Positions 1-7,166 of a DNA stretch of 10,634 nucleotides are shown one piece after another. How positions within the stretch are numbered: position 1 is the stretch's first letter; each line of letters begins with the position of its first letter. The position numbers and the translations under genes are program-made. Location of the stretch: contig DASTFJ010000284.1 of the NCBI GenBank assembly GCA_035708745.1, forward strand, positions 1-10,634, in the 5' to 3' direction. The stretch comes from JAMLHN01 sp035708745. Its GTDB lineage: Bacteria > Chloroflexota > Chloroflexia > Thermomicrobiales > UBA6265. A model generated the notes under the pieces. The model worked only from the letters and a program-made list of their open reading frames with translations, had not been told where the DNA came from and did not search any database.

Positions 1-2816
1 CCCTCGGCATCGGAGCAAACCACCGGCAGCTTCATCGCCTGAGCTTCGAGCGCGGAGATGCCGAATCCCTCGCTCAGGCTGGGCATCACGAACACATCGG
101 CTTTGCGCATCTCGGAGCGAACCTCGTTGCGCGGTTTCGATCCGAGCAGATTCACGCGCTCCAGCACCCCGAGATCGAAGGCGGCGAAGCGAATGGCGCG
201 GTCCTGCACCCCGGAACCGATGATATTCAGCTCGGCTTCGATCCCTTGCTCTACCAGCTTGGCCAGCGCCTCGACCGAGTATTCATGACCCTTCTTCCAG
301 ACCAGCCGGCCGACGCTGAGCATGCGGAACGGCCGATCGGCGGTACCGGCGATCATCCCGTGCGCGCGGCCGCCCGGATCGAAATACTCGACATCGATCC
401 CGCCGACGATGACCGTGTGCGGTTTGTCGGCCGGGCAGCCGCGTTGCAGGCAACGTTGCCAGATGCCCTCACTGCGGCAATGGATCACATCGGCGAATTT
501 CCAGACCTCGCTGTAATAGCCCGGGATTTCCAGCCCGTGGTAGCAGATGTCGAACCCACGGAAGCTGACGACCGTGCGCACCCCCTGCACCCGGCAGGTG
601 AGCAGGTGCGGCACGCTGGAATGCCCGAATTCGAAATGGACCAGATCGGGCTTGAGCCGGGAGAGGAGTCCTTCGAAATCGCGGGTGATATGCACCCGCT
701 CGACCAGTTCCGCCGAGCTCGAGATTTCGGGATAGGCGTCCCAATCGGCCGAATCGCCATTGACCGAGAGCACATGCACATCCCAACCGCGGATCAGCAG
801 ATGCAGGAACTTGTCCACGATGAACGTCTGCGAGATCGAGGGGAAGTTGTTGTCGACGATCAGAATCTTGCCGGCCGAGCGCTGCCCTGAGTCGACACCC
901 AGCTCGGCCAGATAGTCCGCCACCTCATCGACCGTTTCGGTGGCAGGCGCGGCGGTCGCGATCGCTTCGACGCGGTTCGAAGGCGCCGGCGCCAGCACCA
1001 GCTCGCCGTTGCGGTTGATACGGGCCGGGAGCTCGCCCCGCGCCATCCAGATGGCGGCAGTCATGACCGCATAGAGATAGCGCACCGCGCCCATTCCATT
1101 CACCGGGCGGCTCAGCAAACCGGCGATGCGGTCGAAGTCGAGCACTTCATAGGCGGGGTTGGACGGATCGAGCAGGAACTGGTCGAAGAGCGCGTGGTTC
1201 TCGTTGAATTTGGCGACGCGCCAGTCGGTCGCCTCGTCTTCGGAGAGGATCGCCTCGATCGAGGCATAGTCGTCCGCATTCGGCAGATGGTTATAGGCAT
1301 GCTCGCGCCACGGATCCTTGAAGAACGGAATGCGGACCATGTCCTCATGCAGGTTCTGCATGATCTCGAAATGGAAGCGATGGCTGACGCGCAGCTCGGG
1401 TGGCAGCTGCTGCACGACCCGCACCGCCGTAGGGGTATAGAAGGGGAAACTCCAGAGCTTGCCGTTCGCTTCGGTGCCGGCCCCGTACTGCCAGCGGGCG
1501 ATGAACTCGGGGAACATATGCGAGCTGATGCGGCTGAGCGATTCACCCCGGCCGAGCAGATCGACCATCCACGAATTGATCTTCTCGATAAAAACCTCGC
1601 GCTGATCCTTGCGCAGCAGATTCATCCGGTCGAAGTTCTGCCCGGCGATGAGCGCGTCCCACGCCTCGGAGCGGGTGAGCGCGAACCGGGTCGCCCAGGC
1701 GGCCGGACCCATGCGGAAGAACTCGCTCATATTGCCGGAGAGGGTGAGCGTATCGCCGATGTCGACGGCGCCCTTCATATCCCAGGCGGAGCGAACCCCC
1801 GACATCTGGAAGACGTGGGTGAGAATCGTGCGATCGAGCTCTTCGACCTCGCGATTGCTGCGGTCGTCGAAGGTCCAATTCAACCCGAACCGCCGCGCCA
1901 CCATTTCGGAGACCTCGGTCTCCCCCGAGCCAGGCAGCCCAAATGTCATGAACTCGAACTGATCGGCCGCACCCTCCAGCAGCGCGAGTGTGACCAGCAG
2001 GCGCGAATCCTTGCCACCGCTGAGGCGGATCTGCCGCATGCTGGCGGGCAGCTCGATCAGTGCTCGCATCTCCTTGCGCAGATCGGCTTCCAGCATCGGC
2101 CGCAGCTCTTCGATCGTGTGCGGAATCTCGTCCTGATTCGGGAATTCCCAATACCAGCGGTCCGCTTCCACCACGCGGGAGCCATTCATCGGATCGAGCA
2201 GCACATGCCCCTGCGCCGGGATGGCCTTGACATCGACGAAGCCGGTGTCGAGCGTGCGGGTTTGGGTAGTGGCCGGCAGCCAGCCGACTCCGAACACATC
2301 GCGTCCCGGCAGCACACCCGGCGGCGTCACCGCGCGCGCGGCCAGACTGGCGCGGGTCGAGACGATCAGGGCATCCGAGGTTTCGGCCAGATAGAGAATA
2401 CCGAGCGAAAACCGGTCGCTGACCACATAGCCCTTCCCATCGGCGGGCAACTGGGCGGCGGTATAGATGCCGTAGAGATCCTCGGACGATTCCGGGATAT
2501 CGGCGTGGGCGAAAAACTCGGCTAGCTGTGTGGCCCAGGGCGCGCTGTCCCACTCCCAGCCGGAATAGCGCGGCCAGACGTGCCCGGAGAAGGCGGTCAG
2601 CCCCTCCTCGTCCACATGCCAGTGCGAGCCGATGCCATGCAGATCGGTGAACGCCTGCCAGCCGAAGTAGTGCACCGTTCCGCTGGCATTCGACCAGCTG
2701 CGGTACTCCTCCGGCACGAAATGGAGCTCGGCGGGATCGGGATCATCGATGCGCGCCAGCAGAAGCGGATCGACCGGCTGGTCGGTCTTGCTGGCAATGA
2801 CGACAAAGGAATGCAT
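1..2816 (-). CDS. Fusion of asparagine-synthetase-like protein and GT4 glycosyltransferase, C-terminus beyond window
   Basis: The minus frame is open from an ATG at 2816-2814 to the window edge (938 complete codons); I read it codon by codon and found no stop or shift. AGGA at 2829-2826, nine bases upstream, supports the start. Residues 1 to about 200 resemble a class II glutamine amidotransferase domain (DRFSLGILYL...STRASLAA matches the family's DR-G--PLYY region), but the protein begins Met-His-Ser, so the catalytic Cys2 is absent. Residues about 230-560 are the asparagine-synthetase ATP domain, with the PP-loop SGGKDS at 266-271. A linker at about 615-648 leads to a GT4 domain from about 650: FPSISQTFIVDKF, SFRGFD, GRLVWKKGH (about 836-844) and the E-x7-E motif EGFGISALE (916-924). 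The first half should adenylate a carboxylate and form an amide; the second should transfer a sugar from a nucleotide sugar. The substrates are unknown. Surface polysaccharide synthesis is the likely setting, but this is inferred. Confidence 0.9.
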   Translation of the reverse strand, partial: MHSFVVIASKTDQPVDPLLLARIDDPDPAELHFVPEEYRSWSNASGTVHYFGWQAFTDLHGIGSHWHVDEEGLTAFSGHVWPRYSGWEWDSAPWATQLAEFFAHADIPESSEDLYGIYTAAQLPADGKGYVVSDRFSLGILYLAETSDALIVSTRASLAARAVTPPGVLPGRDVFGVGWLPATTQTRTLDTGFVDVKAIPAQGHVLLDPMNGSRVVEADRWYWEFPNQDEIPHTIEELRPMLEADLRKEMRALIELPASMRQIRLSGGKDSRLLVTLALLEGAADQFEFMTFGLPGSGETEVSEMVARRFGLNWTFDDRSNREVEELDRTILTHVFQMSGVRSAWDMKGAVDIGDTLTLSGNMSEFFRMGPAAWATRFALTRSEAWDALIAGQNFDRMNLLRKDQREVFIEKINSWMVDLLGRGESLSRISSHMFPEFIARWQYGAGTEANGKLWSFPFYTPTAVRVVQQLPPELRVSHRFHFEIMQNLHEDMVRIPFFKDPWREHAYNHLPNADDYASIEAILSEDEATDWRVAKFNENHALFDQFLLDPSNPAYEVLDFDRIAGLLSRPVNGMGAVRYLYAVMTAAIWMARGELPARINRNGELVLAPAPSNRVEAIATAAPATETVDEVADYLAELGVDSGQRSAGKILIVDNNFPSISQTFIVDKFLHLLIRGWDVHVLSVNGDSADWDAYPEISSSAELVERVHITRDFEGLLSRLKPDLVHFEFGHSSVPHLLTCRVQGVRTVVSFRGFDICYHGLEIPGYYSEVWKFADVIHCRSEGIWQRCLQRGCPADKPHTVIVGGIDVEYFDPGGRAHGMIAGTADRPFRMLSVGRLVWKKGHEYSVEALAKLVEQGIEAELNIIGSGVQDRAIRFAAFDLGVLERVNLLGSKPRNEVRSEMRKADVFVMPSLSEGFGISALEAQAMKLPVVCSDAE

Positions 2817-2825
2817 ACTGGCTGA

Positions 2826-2829
2826 TCCT
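2826..2829 (-). promoter_or_regulatory. Ribosome binding site of the fusion gene
   Basis: On the minus strand this reads AGGA, with nine bases between it and the ATG at 2816. It supports the Met-His-Ser start and so argues that the missing Cys2 is real and not a start-site error. Confidence 0.55.
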
Positions 2830-2906
2830 ACGCTGCAACCGGCGATCTGACGACGATCTCCCTACCGCGGGAAGTATGCACATTTGCCTGGCGGTCACGC
2901 TTCCAA

Positions 2907-2936
2907 TTGACAGACCGACGGGTGGACTGGTATCTA
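2907..2936 (+). promoter_or_regulatory. Candidate sigma-70-type promoter of the ABC importer
   Basis: A perfect TTGACA (2907-2912) is followed after 18 bases by TATCTA (2931-2936), a weak -10 match. Transcription would start near 2943, leaving a leader of about 80 bases before the ATG at 3023. The -35 is strong by eye; the -10 is the weak part of the call. Confidence 0.4.
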
Positions 2937-3022
2937 TCGAACTGCATTACTCATGTACGACAAATCTCGGGAGCAGGACGACGGCGTCTTGCAGTTGCCA
3001 CTTCGCAGACGACGGGGTCGAG

Positions 3023-4564
3023 ATGATCGAGCCAGCGCCGGTGCTCCTGCAAATGACCGGGATCAGCAAGCAGTTTCCCGGAGTACAGGCACTGCAAAAC
3101 GTCGATCTCTACGTCCGGCCGGGCGAATGCCTGGCGCTGGTGGGGGAGAACGGCGCGGGCAAGAGCACGTTGATGAAGATTCTCTCCGGAGTCTACGCGC
3201 CGGACGAGGGAACGGTTGCCATCGACGGGCAGATCGTCGTTCCTCGCAACCCTCATCACGCCCAACAGCTCGGCGTGTCGATCATCTATCAGGAATTCAA
3301 TCTCTTCCCCAACATGCCGATCGAGGAGAACATCTTCATCGGTCGCGAGCCAAATCGCACCGGTTTCGTCGACCGTGGGCAGCTCCGCCAGTCGGCTCGG
3401 GAGTATCTGCAACAGGTCGGAGTCGATCTCGATCCGCGCGCGATGGTGCGGTATCTCAGCGTGGCCCAACAGCAGATGGTGGAGATCGCCAAGGCGCTGT
3501 CGTACAACGCGCGCATCGTCATCATGGACGAGCCGACCTCGGCTCTGACCGATACCGAGGTGCGGGCGCTCTTTGCCATCATCCGGAGTCTCAAAGAACG
3601 CGGGTTGGGCATCGTTTTCGTCTCCCACCGCTTGGAAGAGATCTTCGAGATTTGCGACCGCATCACGGTCCTGCGGGACGGCCGCAACGCCGGTGAGCTG
3701 GACACGGCCACCGCGACCCCCGATCAGGTGGTGCGGATGATGGTGGGCCGTGAGATTACCGACCTCTATCGAAAAGAGGAATCGACCGCTGGTGAGCGGG
3801 TGGTGCTGGAGGTGCGGGGGCTGAGCCGCCGCGGCACCCAGCAAGACGATGCCCGCGTGGTGCTCGATGGCATCGATCTGGAAGTGCGAGCCGGGGAGAT
3901 CGTCGGGCTGGCGGGGTTGGTCGGGTCGGGCCGTACCGAGGTGGCGCGCGCCATCTTCGGGGCCGACCCCTTCGACAGTGGCGAAATTCTGCTCGACGGC
4001 CAGCGGGTGTTCATCAAATCCCCTTCCCAGGCAATCAAGCACGGGATCGCATTGGCGCCGGAAGACCGCAAGCTTCAGGCGCTGGTGCTCGCGCTTGCCA
4101 TCCGGGAGAACGTCAGCCTGCCCAACCTGGGTCGCCTGAGCAAATTCGGCTTCGTGCGGCGGCGAGAAGAGCGCAATCTCGCGCAGCGCTATATCGATGC
4201 GCTCTCGGTGCGCACCCCGAGCATGGAGCAAAAAGTCATCAATCTCAGTGGTGGCAACCAACAGAAAGTCGTGCTGGCCAAATGGCTGGCGCTCGATCCC
4301 AAAGTGCTGATCGTCGACGAGCCGACCCGCGGTATCGACATCGGCGCCAAGGCCGAGGTGCACGCGCTGATGAGCCAGCTGGCGGAGTCGGGCGTGGCGA
4401 TCCTGATGATCTCATCCGAGCTTCCGGAAGTGCTCCGCATGAGCGACCGCATCTATGTGATGCGGGAAGGCCGGATCGCCGGGGTGATCGACCGGGACCA
4501 TGCGACAGAAGAACGGGTTATGGAGCTGGCGACCGGTGTGAAATCGAGCGCGCGGGCAGCCTAG
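3023..4564 (+). CDS. Sugar ABC importer, duplicated ATP-binding subunit (RbsA/MglA/XylG family)
   Basis: A 513-residue cytoplasmic ATPase carrying two nucleotide-binding domains in one chain, close to the usual ~500 residues. It powers uptake of a monosaccharide. Domain 1: Walker A GENGAGKST (41-49), Q-loop Gln90, relaxed signature LSVAQQQ (145-151), Walker B IVIMDE (165-170) and switch His202. Domain 2: degenerate Walker A GLVGSGRTE (298-306), PEDRK (346-350), signature LSGGNQQ (408-414) and Walker B VLIVDEPTRGIDIG (428-441). The degenerate second P-loop is normal for this family. I chose the ATG at 3023 because family homology (MTGISKQFPGV) begins just after it; the ribosome site is weak (GGGG at 3014-3017). 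An in-frame start at 2876 would add 49 unlike residues and span the predicted promoter. The permease follows after 29 bases. The sugar cannot be named from the sequence. Confidence 0.95.
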   Translation: MIEPAPVLLQMTGISKQFPGVQALQNVDLYVRPGECLALVGENGAGKSTLMKILSGVYAPDEGTVAIDGQIVVPRNPHHAQQLGVSIIYQEFNLFPNMPIEENIFIGREPNRTGFVDRGQLRQSAREYLQQVGVDLDPRAMVRYLSVAQQQMVEIAKALSYNARIVIMDEPTSALTDTEVRALFAIIRSLKERGLGIVFVSHRLEEIFEICDRITVLRDGRNAGELDTATATPDQVVRMMVGREITDLYRKEESTAGERVVLEVRGLSRRGTQQDDARVVLDGIDLEVRAGEIVGLAGLVGSGRTEVARAIFGADPFDSGEILLDGQRVFIKSPSQAIKHGIALAPEDRKLQALVLALAIRENVSLPNLGRLSKFGFVRRREERNLAQRYIDALSVRTPSMEQKVINLSGGNQQKVVLAKWLALDPKVLIVDEPTRGIDIGAKAEVHALMSQLAESGVAILMISSELPEVLRMSDRIYVMREGRIAGVIDRDHATEERVMELATGVKSSARAA

Positions 4565-4593
4565 CCAGCGCGGGAAGGACGGGGAAGCAGTCG

Positions 4594-5613
4594 ATGTCGA
4601 CCAACGCGGCGCTTGCGGAAGCGCCTCACCGGAGAGAGATCTCTCCGATCGATCTGCTGGGGCGGTTCGCCCCGCTGATCTTCCTGCTTGGACTCGTCGC
4701 CGTGCTCTCCTATCTGGAGCCGGGTTTCCGCACCGAGCGCAACATCATGAATGTGCTGCGGCAGGTGTCGATCATCGGTATCCTGGCCGTCGGAATGACC
4801 TTCGTGATCCTGACCGCGGGCATCGATCTGTCGGTCGGGTCGATGGTGGCCTTCACCGGTATCGTCTGCGCGGCGACGGCCAAAGGCTCGCGCTCGCTCC
4901 TGACGGGCGGCACCACCGACCCGGGTGGGAGCCGCGTCTTGCTCGCGGCGCTGGCCGCTATCGGTCTCGGATTGTTGCTGGGGTTCTTCCAGGGCTTCTT
5001 GATCGGCAAGCTGGAGATACCGGCCTTCGTCGTCACCCTGGGTGGTCTCGGCGCCTGGCGGGGAGCCACCCTCGTTTTTTCCAGCGGCCAGCCAATCAGC
5101 GGCTTTTCCAAGGATTTCAAGTTCTGGGGTCAGGGGTTCGTCGGTCGGGTGCCGGTGCCGGTGGTCGTCTTCCTGCTCTTCGTGCTGGTGGCATTCGTCA
5201 TTCTGAAATACACACAATACGGGCGCTGGATCTACGCGCTCGGCGGTAACCAGGAGGCGGCCCGGCTCTCCGGTCTGAACACGGTTGCGCTGACGATCTC
5301 CGTCTATGCCATCGCCGGGTTTTGCGCCGGGGTGGGCGGATTCCTGCTCACCTCCCGGCTCAATTCCGCCGAACAGGTGGCTGGGCAGAACTACGAGCTG
5401 CAAGCGATTGCCGCGGTGGTGATCGGCGGCACCAGTCTCTTCGGTGGGGTCGGCGGCGTGATCGGCACGCTCATCGGCACGCTGCTGATCGGCGTGCTGA
5501 ATAATGGGCTCGTCATTCTCAATGTCTCACCGTATTGGCAACCGATCGTGGTCGCCATCATTCTGGTTGCCAGTGTCTTTTTCGATCAGCTAGCCAAGAA
5601 GCGCCGCCGGTAG
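4594..5613 (+). CDS. Sugar ABC importer, permease subunit (RbsC family)
   Basis: A 339-residue inner-membrane protein of the BPD_transp_2 family, forming the sugar channel as a dimer with the ATPase upstream. Family hallmarks are AVGMTFVILTAGIDLSVGS, GGNQEAARLSGLN and the glycine-rich LFGGVGGVIGTLIGTLL near the C-terminus. There are many hydrophobic segments and a basic tail (KKRRR). The frame is open well upstream into the ATPase gene, but the ATG at 4594 is preceded by GGGGAAG (4581-4587), follows the ATPase stop by 29 bases and gives the usual family length. A loop at about residues 95-110 (GSRSLLTGGTTDPGGSR) looks like an insertion after the second or third helix. Translation is probably coupled or close-coupled with the ATPase, giving one transcript. 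Confidence 0.95.
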   Translation: MSTNAALAEAPHRREISPIDLLGRFAPLIFLLGLVAVLSYLEPGFRTERNIMNVLRQVSIIGILAVGMTFVILTAGIDLSVGSMVAFTGIVCAATAKGSRSLLTGGTTDPGGSRVLLAALAAIGLGLLLGFFQGFLIGKLEIPAFVVTLGGLGAWRGATLVFSSGQPISGFSKDFKFWGQGFVGRVPVPVVVFLLFVLVAFVILKYTQYGRWIYALGGNQEAARLSGLNTVALTISVYAIAGFCAGVGGFLLTSRLNSAEQVAGQNYELQAIAAVVIGGTSLFGGVGGVIGTLIGTLLIGVLNNGLVILNVSPYWQPIVVAIILVASVFFDQLAKKRRR

Positions 5614-5624
5614 AACGAGGGTCG

Positions 5625-5665
5625 AGAGTCTAGTGTCCAGAGCGATTCACTGGACTCTTGACTCT
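5625..5665 (+). repeat. Two-segment stem-loop in the importer operon
   Basis: AGAGTC (5625-5630) pairs with GACTCT (5660-5665), and GTCCAG (5635-5640) pairs with CTGGAC (5650-5655). The two stems are separated by a symmetric four-by-four internal loop and capped by a nine-base loop. A competing stem GTCCAGAG (5635-5642) with CTCTGGAC (5662-5669) is also possible. There is no T-run, so it is not a standard terminator. Confidence 0.6.
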
Positions 5666-5684
5666 GGACCAGAAGGAGGACATT

Positions 5685-5700
5685 GCAGCGGATTCGCTGC
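5685..5700 (+). repeat. Short perfect stem-loop
   Basis: GCAGCG (5685-5690) and CGCTGC (5695-5700) form a six-base-pair stem with a GATT loop. It lies in the permease to binding-protein spacer. Function unknown; it may be RNA structure or a small operator. Confidence 0.45.
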
Positions 5701-5759
5701 CCCAACGAATTTGGCTCCAGCGTGCTGCGGGAGTGCCGCCACGATGCGCGGCGACCAGT

Positions 5760-5780
5760 CCGTTTCCCCGCAAACGGGGA
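5760..5780 (+). repeat. Stem-loop with two alternative pairings, before the binding-protein ribosome site
   Basis: TCCCCG (5765-5770) pairs with CGGGGA (5775-5780) around a CAAA loop. Alternatively CCGTTT (5760-5765) pairs with AAACGG (5772-5777). The two folds exclude each other. The element sits about ten bases upstream of the AGGAG of the binding-protein gene, so it could protect the mRNA end or influence translation. Confidence 0.45.
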
Positions 5781-5805
5781 CGAATGACAAAGGAGTTGTT
5801 TCGAG

Positions 5806-6822
5806 ATGTTGGAAAAACCGATGAACCGGAGAACGTTGATCAAAGGCGCGGCCGCGGCGGGTGTAATGGCCGGCGCGGCGGGAATGGCCCTGCCGGCGGT
5901 ACGCCCGGCCGGTGCACAGGACACATTGAAAATTGCCTTCTCGGTGCCGGGGTTGAACTTCCCGTTCTTCGTGCACATGATGAATCTGGCCGAGCAGCAT
6001 GCCAAGGACCTTGGCGGCATCGAGTTCATTCCGCTCGATGGTCAGCAGAATGGCGCGCCGAGCTCGACCAAGCAAACCGCCGACCTGGAAGCCGCAACCG
6101 CGCAGGGAATCGATGGACTGGTGATCAGCCCGAACGATGTCGCCGCGCTGGCGCCGGCGATTCAGGCCGTGATCGACGCCGAGATTCCGGTAGTCACCGT
6201 CGATCGCAATGTGACCGATGTCGAAACGCTGGCGCATGTTGGGGCCGACAATGTCGAGGGCGGTCGCCTGCAAGGGCGCTATCTCATCGAGATCCTGCCG
6301 GATGGCGGGGATATCTATGAGCTGCAGGGGCAGCCCGGCGCGACGCCGGCCATCGACCGGCACAGCGGGCTCGATGAGGTGCTGAGCGGCCAGGACAAGA
6401 TCAATGTGGCCGTCAGCCAGACCGCCGAGTTCGCGCGGGACAAGGCCGTTTCGGTCTTCGAGTCGGCGCTGGCGGGGAACCCGGAGCCGGTGGCGGTCGT
6501 CTGCGCTAACGATGACATGGCCTTCGGTGTGTCCGAGGTCGCGCAGGCGCAAGGGCTTTCGATTCCCATTATTGGGTTCGACGCGCTGCCCGAGGCGTTG
6601 ATTGCCATCAACGACGGCACGATGGCCGCAACGGTTGAGCAATTCCCGGGCGGGCAGTCGACCCAGGCGATCGACATTCTGGTCGACTTCCTGCGCAACG
6701 GCACCACGCCGACCGAGCACGACACCTACCTGACGCCGATTCTCATCACCAAGGACAACCTGGCCGCGGCCGAGCGCGCGGCCGAGGCTGGCGTCGGCGG
6801 AGCCGCAACCCCGACGGCCTGA
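5806..6822 (+). CDS. Sugar ABC importer, Tat-exported substrate-binding protein (Peripla_BP_4 family)
   Basis: A 338-residue extracytoplasmic sugar-binding protein of the ribose-binding type that delivers the substrate to the permease encoded upstream. The N-terminus carries a twin-arginine signal (NRRTLIKG, arginines 8-9) and a hydrophobic alanine/glycine stretch, with a likely cut after AGA at 35-37. There is no lipobox cysteine. Mature-domain hallmarks are VPGLNFPFF at the first strand, HVGADNVEGGRLQGRYL, VVCANDDMAFG and IIGFDALPEALIAINDG. The length suits the family. AGGAG at 5791-5795, ten bases upstream, supports the ATG at 5806; the in-frame ATG at 5821 (Met-Asn-Arg-Arg) would also keep the Tat motif. 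It is the last gene of the operon and is closed by a strong hairpin. Tat export implies folding before secretion. Ligand not predictable. Confidence 0.94.
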   Translation: MLEKPMNRRTLIKGAAAAGVMAGAAGMALPAVRPAGAQDTLKIAFSVPGLNFPFFVHMMNLAEQHAKDLGGIEFIPLDGQQNGAPSSTKQTADLEAATAQGIDGLVISPNDVAALAPAIQAVIDAEIPVVTVDRNVTDVETLAHVGADNVEGGRLQGRYLIEILPDGGDIYELQGQPGATPAIDRHSGLDEVLSGQDKINVAVSQTAEFARDKAVSVFESALAGNPEPVAVVCANDDMAFGVSEVAQAQGLSIPIIGFDALPEALIAINDGTMAATVEQFPGGQSTQAIDILVDFLRNGTTPTEHDTYLTPILITKDNLAAAERAAEAGVGGAATPTA

Positions 6823-6838
6823 CGCATTGTCGATTCTG

Positions 6839-6870
6839 AATGCCCCGGTTCCAGTCGGAACCGGGGCATT
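6839..6870 (+). terminator. Strong hairpin terminator after the importer operon
   Basis: AATGCCCCGGTTCC (6839-6852) and its exact complement (6857-6870) form a 14-base-pair stem with an AGTC loop, 16 bases after the stop codon. A T-run directly after the stem is missing; the first TTTT lies at 6883-6886. Because both arms are symmetrical it could act on either strand. Confidence 0.75.
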
Positions 6871-7166
6871 GCATTCGGTACTCTTTTGTTGTCGCGTGGC
6901 GTGGATAACGTGTGTATCGCTGCCGTCCCCGTAGCGGTGGAGGCTTCGCTGTGCTACGTTGAACGTGAGCAATCGAAATCCAGGCGGCGATCCCGAGCGA
7001 ATTTCGTAGCGACGCGCACGCTCATCGACTTCTATTCGATCCCGATGATAGCGAATCTGTCCTTCGTCCCGGGAGATGGAGTGCCGGCGCTCGCGACTAT
7101 CACTCTAACAATTCAAATCGCACGGTTACCCCCATCCTTGTCTTGCGTTCGAACGGCAGCCGGGCC
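6871..7166. other. Intergenic region before the zinc-ribbon gene
   Basis: Nearly 300 bases without a credible gene. An open plus frame from 6886 to 7344 crosses it but shows no family resemblance and overlaps the zinc-ribbon gene out of frame. No clear promoter boxes, repeats or RNA gene were recognised. The promoter of the following gene presumably lies here. Confidence 0.5.

Larger units (their letters stand above)
2817..3022. other. Divergent intergenic region
   Basis: These 206 bases separate the minus-strand fusion gene from the plus-strand ABC importer and must hold both promoters. A reading frame open from 2876 into the ATPase exists, but its first 49 residues resemble nothing in ABC ATPases and it crosses the predicted promoter, so I treat that part as non-coding. 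No LacI-type palindrome was found. No convincing promoter was recognised for the minus-strand gene. Confidence 0.6.
5614..5805 (+). other. Hairpin-rich spacer between permease and binding-protein genes
   Basis: These 192 bases hold no credible gene but at least three stem-loops: 5625-5665, 5685-5700, and 5760-5780 with two alternative pairings. Such spacers often allow a binding protein to be made in excess of its membrane partners, by RNA stabilisation or partial termination; that role is inferred here. The ribosome site of the next gene (AGGAG, 5791-5795) follows the last hairpin by about ten bases. Confidence 0.6.

Noticed and set aside
1194..2525. Long plus-strand open frame opposite the fusion gene
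   Set aside because: It lies wholly antisense to the asparagine-synthetase-like domain, whose frame shows clear motifs; the translation is rich in Arg/His/Gly without family features, as expected for a shadow in GC-rich DNA.
2876..3022. N-terminal extension of the ABC ATPase from an ATG at 2876
   Set aside because: The 49 extra residues do not resemble the family and the region contains a TTGACA promoter candidate; ATG 3023 fits family length.
2951..4363. Long minus-strand open frame opposite the ABC ATPase
   Set aside because: Fully antisense to a gene with both sets of ATPase motifs; no recognisable motif of its own.
5614..5805. Riboswitch or small RNA gene in the permease to binding-protein spacer
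   Set aside because: Hairpins are clear but match no riboswitch class I know, and there is no T-run or promoter to define a separate RNA.
7143..7166. TTG start for the zinc-ribbon protein
   Set aside because: It adds eight residues before a ribbon that normally begins at residue 2-3; without a ribosome site for either start, ATG 7167 is preferred but not proven.
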